This document shows, in pieces, positions 60,265 to 64,000 of a stretch of 64,000 nt of DNA; position 1 is the first letter of the stretch, and every line of letters starts with the position of its first letter. Origin of the DNA: Mesocentrotus franciscanus (lineage: Eukaryota > Echinodermata > Echinoidea > Camarodonta > Strongylocentrotidae). Below the pieces are notes generated by a model that was given only the letters and a program-made list of their open reading frames with translations, was not told the DNA's origin and did no database searches. Location of the stretch: assembly GCA_037976565.1 (NCBI GenBank), contig CP137667.1, positions 33,053,420 to 33,117,419 of the forward strand, given 5' to 3'. The translations under genes were made by a program, and so were the position numbers.

Positions 60265-61550
60265 AGAATAGTGACCTGCCAGTGACACAAAATAATGAGG
60301 TATCAAAATATGCTCATCTGACCGTAATTAAATGCCTAAAACCCCAGAACTTCCCGTGGCTCAGCCCCCTCGAACCCACCAGGGGCCTTAAGGCGGGCCC
60401 TGAATGCTTATCTGACCGTTATAAAATGCCTAAAACCCTGAGCTTCCGGGGCTCTGTCCCTGGATTCCACCTAAGGCCCTAAGGCAGGCCCCTGGATGCT
60501 CATCTAACGGTAATTTAATGCCTAAACCCCCGAGCTTCTGGGGGCTCCGCAACTGGACCCCACGCCAATTAGTGTCCTGCCAGTGTCACAAATAAGGTAT
60601 TAAAAATGCTAATCTGACCGTAATTAAATGCCTAACACCCCTGAACTTCCGAAGGCTCTGCCCCCTCGAACCCACCAGGGGCCTTAAGGCGAGCCCCTGA
60701 ATGAATGCTTATCTGACCGTTATAAAATGCATGAAACCCTGAGCTTCTAGGGGCTCCTGGACCCCACGCCAATTAGTGTCCTGCCAGTGTCCCAAATAAG
60801 ATATCAAAATATGCTCATCTGACCGTAATTGAACGTCTAAAACCCTGAGCCTCCAGGGGCTCTGCCCTCTGGACCCCACCTAGGCCTAAGGCGGGCCCCT
60901 GAATGCTTATCTGACCGTTATAAAATGCCTTAAACCCTGAGCTTCTGGGCTCCGCCCTGGACCCCGCCCCTGGACCCACGCCAATTAGTGTCCTGCCACT
61001 GTCACAAATAAGGTATCAAAATATGATAATCTGACCGTAATTAAACGCCTAAAACCCTGAGCTTCCAGGGCTCTGTCCCCTGGACCCAACCAATGGCCCT
61101 AAGTCAGGTCCCTGGATACTCATCTGACAGTAATTTATTGCCTAAAACCCTGAGCTTCGGGGCTCCGCCCCTGGACCACGCCAATTAGTGACCTGCCAGT
61201 GTCACAAATAGGGTATCAAAATATGCTCATCTGACCGTAATTAAATGCCTAAAACCCTGAGCTTCCGGATCCGCCCCTCGACCCCACAAGGGGGCCTAAG
61301 CCCCTAAACCCCTGAGCTTCCGGGGGCTCCGCCTGGACCCCACGCCAATTAGTGACCTGCCAGTGTCACAAATAGGGTATCAAAATATGCTCATCTGACC
61401 GTTATAAAATGCCTCAAATCCCTGAGTTTCAGGGGGCTCAGCCCCTGGACCCCACGCCAATTAGTGACCTGCCAGTGTCATGAAAAGGTATCAAAATATG
61501 CTCATCTGGACCGTAGTAAATGCCCCTAGACCCCACGCCAATTTACACTA
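60265..61550 (-). repeat. Composite repeat, module 1, inverted and expanded copy
   Basis: At least seven units of roughly 110-210 bases with CCAATTAGTGTCCTGCCAGT, CAAAATATGCTCATCTGACC, AATGCCTAAAACCCTGAGCT and GGGGCTCTGCCCCCTGGACC-like blocks. They are the inverse of 21590-22030. Confidence 0.88.
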
Positions 61551-62084
61551 CGCTCTACCTGATCGTAAATACTTTACCCCATCCCCTTTGAAAAACGTTC
61601 AGCGGGGCCTGCATGTAAGAGTGGGTGATGCGGATTTTTTGTCTGCCAGCCCCCCCAAACTTTTTTGTTCATTACGCCACTGACCCTAACCCTAAACTAA
61701 ATCCAATTGCAACTTTTCCCTGACCCTGTATCCATGACAAAATCTTAGATTAATTATATTTTGGGTTGCCTCATCATAGTGTAAATAGGGTTGTTCCACC
61801 ATTCTGGCAGACAAGACAATATCCGATGGCAGATTAAATGAAAGAGGCACTAAGGTTTTGTGATAGACTGCTCATTAATTTTGATGCCTACAGTTAATCC
61901 ACACTCATCGATATATACATGTATAGTGTCTTCATTCACACTTTACAAAATCTCATTGAGAGCACACAAAAGTGCATTAAGTGTGAAAGCAGCAAGCATC
62001 CCCAAGACTGTTCTTCTGAAAAAAAGAGCTTCTTTACCTGTAGGTCTCACAGGTCGGTTATACCAAAATAGTGGAGGTGAGAGA
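61551..62084. other. Non-coding DNA right of the composite repeat
   Basis: Begins with a CATTACGCCACTGACCCTAA edge (61667-61686) and telomere-like words. The rest is AT-rich. No exon recognised. Confidence 0.45.
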
Positions 62085-62128
62085 AGAGAGGAAGGAGAGG
62101 TAAAGAAAGAGAGAGTGAGAAAAGAATA

Positions 62129-62164
<36 letters not shown>

Positions 62165-62245
62165 AGAGAGGAGAGGAGAGGAGGAGGAGGAGAGAGAGAG
62201 AGAGAGGGGGAGGGAGAAAGAGAGAGAGAGAGAGAGAGATAGATG
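62085..62245. repeat. (GA)n-rich tract
   Basis: GAGAG/GGAGA sequence with several clean GA runs. Confidence 0.93.
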
Positions 62246-64000
62246 GATGTAATGGGAAAGATAGAGATAGAAAGGGTTTTAAGGGGAAACGAGAGATGAA
62301 CAAACATGATGGGGCAAGAAGGAATACTATTACTTTTGATAAATCACACTAGAGAATGTAAACCTATACAACTTCTTTTCGCTCGCCATCAATGGAGCAG
62401 CCATGCATTTGACTCCCTTATTTATTCCATGTGGACAAAAAATACGAAACTATGAATATTCTATTGGAATCTTATCCCATCCCGGCCGGCAGTGTAATCA
62501 ACTTATCACATGCTGGATGTAACTTGAGCTGTTCATGTGACAGCGGTGATGCATCTTTATATGTGCATTTTATAGTTTCCTTTCAAAGTTGCATTTTGAA
62601 AGTTCCTCATGTGACAATGATGTATTTACTGAGATTATAAAACGTTCGTTTGGAGCCAGACGGCAGTTATTTCATATAGACTTATACAGAGTTAATGCCC
62701 TAATGGCTCCTAACAGATGATATTCCACTCACCAACGCTTGACACCAGCAGTTGATGGGGTGAAGCCACGAAACTGCTCTGCCAGCAAAATATTTGAAAA
62801 TAAAAAGTAGTGGTTGTCCATGTCAGGCAACCAAAACTTTGCTAATTCATTAATTCAAATGAAAATCGTACTTCCCCCTCCCTTTTAATGTGTTTGTTGG
62901 CATTATGGCGAAAAGCACAGATGATATACAATGTACATGTAGGAAGAACAGAGAGATGCAAAGAGATGCACAGAGAGAGAGAGAGAGAGATGCAAATATA
63001 ATAGATTTAAAGATTGAAGAACTTCAAGAAGAACTCTTGCACATCCTATACCAATGCAACCTTGGCATGTTTGGTGTCACGATTCTGGGCACGTGCTAGC
63101 TATGAAATTAGAGCGATAACCTGGTCCTGGCTGGCCAGCTGACCATCTGGTTTCCTCTGTGCTTTAATTATTTAGGCCCTTAGGGGCAGTTTCATTTATT
63201 TTATCACAACATTACCCAACTTGTGTTATAAATTAACATATTAAACTAAAATGTACCATGGGCTTTTTTAATAAAAAGATTGCACCAACATTGTTAGTAT
63301 TTAATTTCAATTTCTATTTCATGCTTCTAGAAATGTTACTACTTTCTTCTTTTTTTTTCTTCTTCTTTTGAGTGCTTTATATAGACGCTTGGTATTAAAG
63401 TCAATTAAAGTCAATGAATAAACCTTATCTTATTACATAACATCATAATTGGGGAGGGGGTTGGGTGGTGGGAGGTTGATACATTAACAGTTTTCGGATT
63501 TTTAAATTTTAAAAATTTTTAGATCTCCCAAATTGGTCACTTTCATCTGGAGGGGTTTGCCTGGACACTCCCTTTTCAAAATATCCTTGCAATACATTTT
63601 AATTAGTGTTAAGATTGCAAATGTTTTGATGATCTGACTCCAGTGACGTTGGGTTATGGTTGCAATTGGATTTTAGGTTAGGATTAGGATTAGGATTAGC
63701 GTTACATATACATGTAGGTATACTGGTAATACCAAGGAGATCACCTTGATTTCCTTGATCTCCTTGGCTTTTTCTTGTTTATTGGGTGGGTTTAAGTTTT
63801 TTGGCTGAGTTCCTGGAACATATATTTTAGGGATTAAAGTTCTGGTAGTCTTTGGAAAAGAATAATTTCTAAACATGTTTTTCTGTGGAACTTTTCTCGC
63901 TTCAATTGTTTTGACTGTTACCTTGGAAGATGTGTGAAAGACCTGCAGACTGACAGGAAATTAAATCACTAACCCTTTCTTTCCCTTTCCTGTGTTTTCA
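62246..64000. other. AT-rich non-coding DNA to the window end
   Basis: A short (AG)n lies at 62970-62988, a (GGATTA)n telomere-like run at 63674-63698, and a CAAGGAGATC/GATCTCCTTG hairpin at 63733-63768. No exon recognised. Confidence 0.5.

Noticed and set aside
60265..61550. CRISPR-like array of regularly repeated units
   Set aside because: Units are long, variable and imperfect, there are no unique spacers or cas genes, and the context is eukaryotic. It is a tandem repeat.

Overview
The window looks like a piece of the nuclear genome of a marine invertebrate deuterostome, most likely an echinoderm such as a sea urchin. This is an inference. It rests on GT-AG introns, a metazoan nuclear receptor, several tRNA-headed SINEs, CR1/L2-type retrotransposon remnants, many terminal-inverted-repeat (TIR) miniature elements and long simple-sequence tracts. 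Coding DNA is sparse. Two multi-exon genes, both on the + strand, can be supported.

Gene 1 (about 4.6-18.8 kb) encodes a small secreted protein. A TATA box at 4623 precedes a probable ATG-free 5' UTR exon ending at 4816. A signal-peptide exon lies at 8529-8601. Two homologous terminal exons follow, at 15957-16216 (A) and 18467-18795 (B), and both match the phase of the signal exon. Each encodes an RxxR-type basic site, an acidic Ser/Asp/Glu stretch, a Thr/Pro mucin-like stretch and an RGD enclosed between two cysteines. This layout resembles vertebrate SIBLING phosphoproteins, probably by convergence, and the two ends could be alternative terminal exons. It is the most interesting item in the window.

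Gene 2 (23.7-30.6 kb) is a nuclear receptor most like NR4A (Nurr1/NGFI-B). Five coding exons carry a short Ser-rich A/B region, a C4 zinc-finger DNA-binding domain with an enlarged D-box, a hinge, and a ligand-binding domain ending in a canonical AF-2 motif. All splice sites are present. The reading frame is broken three times, each break explicable by one missing base, so either the consensus contains indel errors or the copy is decaying.

The rest is repeats. A multi-module repeat lies at 21.5-23.5 kb and again, inverted, at 57.9-61.7 kb, flanking the receptor. Three copies of one long-TIR family lie at 10.4, 39.5 and 44.3 kb. Other TIR elements lie at 11.0, 29.6, 40.9, 43.4, 52.9 and 54.4 kb. 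CR1/L2-like remnants lie at 40.8 and 46.1 kb, and SINEs at 18.9, 21.3 and 51.9 kb. A tandem repeat at 55.6-56.4 kb is rich in AGGTCA nuclear-receptor half-sites. Long (GA)n, (GAA)n and (GGA)n tracts are scattered throughout. No rRNA gene, intact tRNA gene, intact transposase or reverse-transcriptase ORF, or CRISPR array was seen.
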